From: Nostoc sp. CHAB 5715
GTDB lineage: Bacteria; Cyanobacteriota; Cyanobacteriia; Cyanobacteriales; Nostocaceae
Reading direction: 5' to 3'
Length of the DNA: 5,323 bases
NCBI RefSeq assembly: GCF_020829685.1
Contig: NZ_JAIVFR010000520.1
Location: forward strand, 1-5,323
Translations under genes and position numbers: made by a program
Part shown: piece by piece, positions 5,121 to 5,323 of the stretch
Layout of the letters: each line of letters starts with the position of its first letter
How positions within the stretch are numbered: position 1 is the stretch's first letter
The notes under the pieces: model-generated
What the model was told of the DNA's origin: nothing
What the model saw: the letters and a program-made list of their open reading frames with translations, nothing else
The model's database searches: none

Positions 5121-5323
5121 TGACAACAGAGTTTGTACTATTGGAGGTTGCAGATGCTCTATGTACACCAGTCAGCCGTATTCAGACAGTTGCTTTCATC
5201 AACAGTAGGACTTACGCAAAAACTCTCTCAAACTCTTATTACTTCGTGTCCTTTGCGTCTTTGCGGTTCGTTTTTTCATAATTTTGCGTAAGTCCTAAAC
5301 AGTTTGCGAGTTTTAAAAAGTGT
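5105..5323 (+). pseudogene. PIN-domain (VapC-like) protein fragment interrupted by a MITE
   Basis: The frame 5105-5205 reads DALPLVTTEFVLLEVADAL followed by CTPVSRIQTVAFINS. This matches the middle of PIN-domain ribonucleases of the COG2402 type in cyanobacteria (recalled pattern: LVTTEFVLLEVADAL...FINxLR). The TTE glutamate is a typical PIN acidic position. The N-terminal part with the first catalytic Asp (DTxxWIAL-like) is not found upstream, where a 21-bp tandem repeat lies instead. A MITE follows at 5206-5297. Joining the flanks over the AACAG duplication gives FINSLRVLKS, the expected continuation, before the window ends. PIN toxins of VapBC systems cut RNA, but no antitoxin gene is visible and this copy should be dead. 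The longest open frame (TTG 5009 to stop 5279-5281) runs through the repeats and is not a credible gene. Confidence 0.65.
5206..5297. mobile_element. 92-bp MITE with perfect 16-bp terminal inverted repeats
   Basis: TAGGACTTACGCAAAA (5206-5221) and TTTTGCGTAAGTCCTA (5282-5297) are exact reverse complements. The flanks are AACAG on both sides (5201-5205 and 5298-5302), a likely 5-bp target duplication; a TA duplication inside the repeats is the alternative reading. The interior (ctttgcgtctttgcggttcg) resembles another dispersed cyanobacterial repeat and encodes nothing. Its ends would be recognised by a transposase of a full-length relative elsewhere in the genome; the family is not assigned here. 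Confidence 0.85.

Noticed and set aside
5009..5281. Plus-strand open frame of 90 codons as a real gene
   Set aside because: It starts at TTG, reads through a 21-bp tandem repeat, a PIN fragment and most of a MITE, and stops inside the MITE; it is better explained as a broken gene.

Overview
The window looks like chromosomal DNA of a filamentous, Nostoc/Anabaena/Calothrix-type cyanobacterium. This rests on three HIP1 octamers (GCGATCGC at 1304, 1990 and 3044), several dispersed repeats of the kind typical of these genomes, the PcrA and TnpB sequence types, and moderately AT-rich DNA. There are three complete genes, one broken gene fragment at the right edge, and an unusually high load of repeats. 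The species assignment is inference.

Layout. Positions 1-250 hold no gene, only small palindromes (156-202, 219-248). Positions 260-648 are a repeat island: a 62-bp tandem array (four full units plus one partial), each unit built from three ~21-bp sub-repeats, between two ~55-bp direct repeats. A small antibiotic-biosynthesis-monooxygenase (ABM) protein follows at 693-986 (+). It converges on pcrA, a UvrD/PcrA-type DNA helicase on the minus strand (1035-3359), and a 15-bp stem-loop between the two serves as terminator. A dispersed repeat lies directly upstream of the pcrA start and creates a spurious N-terminal extension if the longest reading frame is taken.

Positions 3519-4976 form a complete single-gene IS200/IS605-type element (IS1341-like, no tnpA) with an intact TnpB nuclease on the minus strand. 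Both ends carry subterminal hairpins and cleavage/guide tetranucleotides matching those known for IS608: TTAC/AAAG on the left and TCAA/GAAT on the right. The right end should also encode the omega (right-end) RNA whose guide is the flanking DNA. The leader between left end and tnpB is swollen by two dispersed repeats, and the tnpB start codon sits in a possible hairpin.

The right edge (5042-5323) carries a 21-bp tandem repeat fused in frame to a fragment of a PIN-domain (VapC-like) protein. That fragment is interrupted by a 92-bp MITE with perfect 16-bp terminal inverted repeats and a 5-bp target duplication (AACAG). Removing the MITE and one AACAG restores the reading frame.

The genes do not form an operon or pathway. 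pcrA is a housekeeping repair/replication helicase; the rest shows an accessory, repeat-rich neighbourhood repeatedly hit by small mobile elements.
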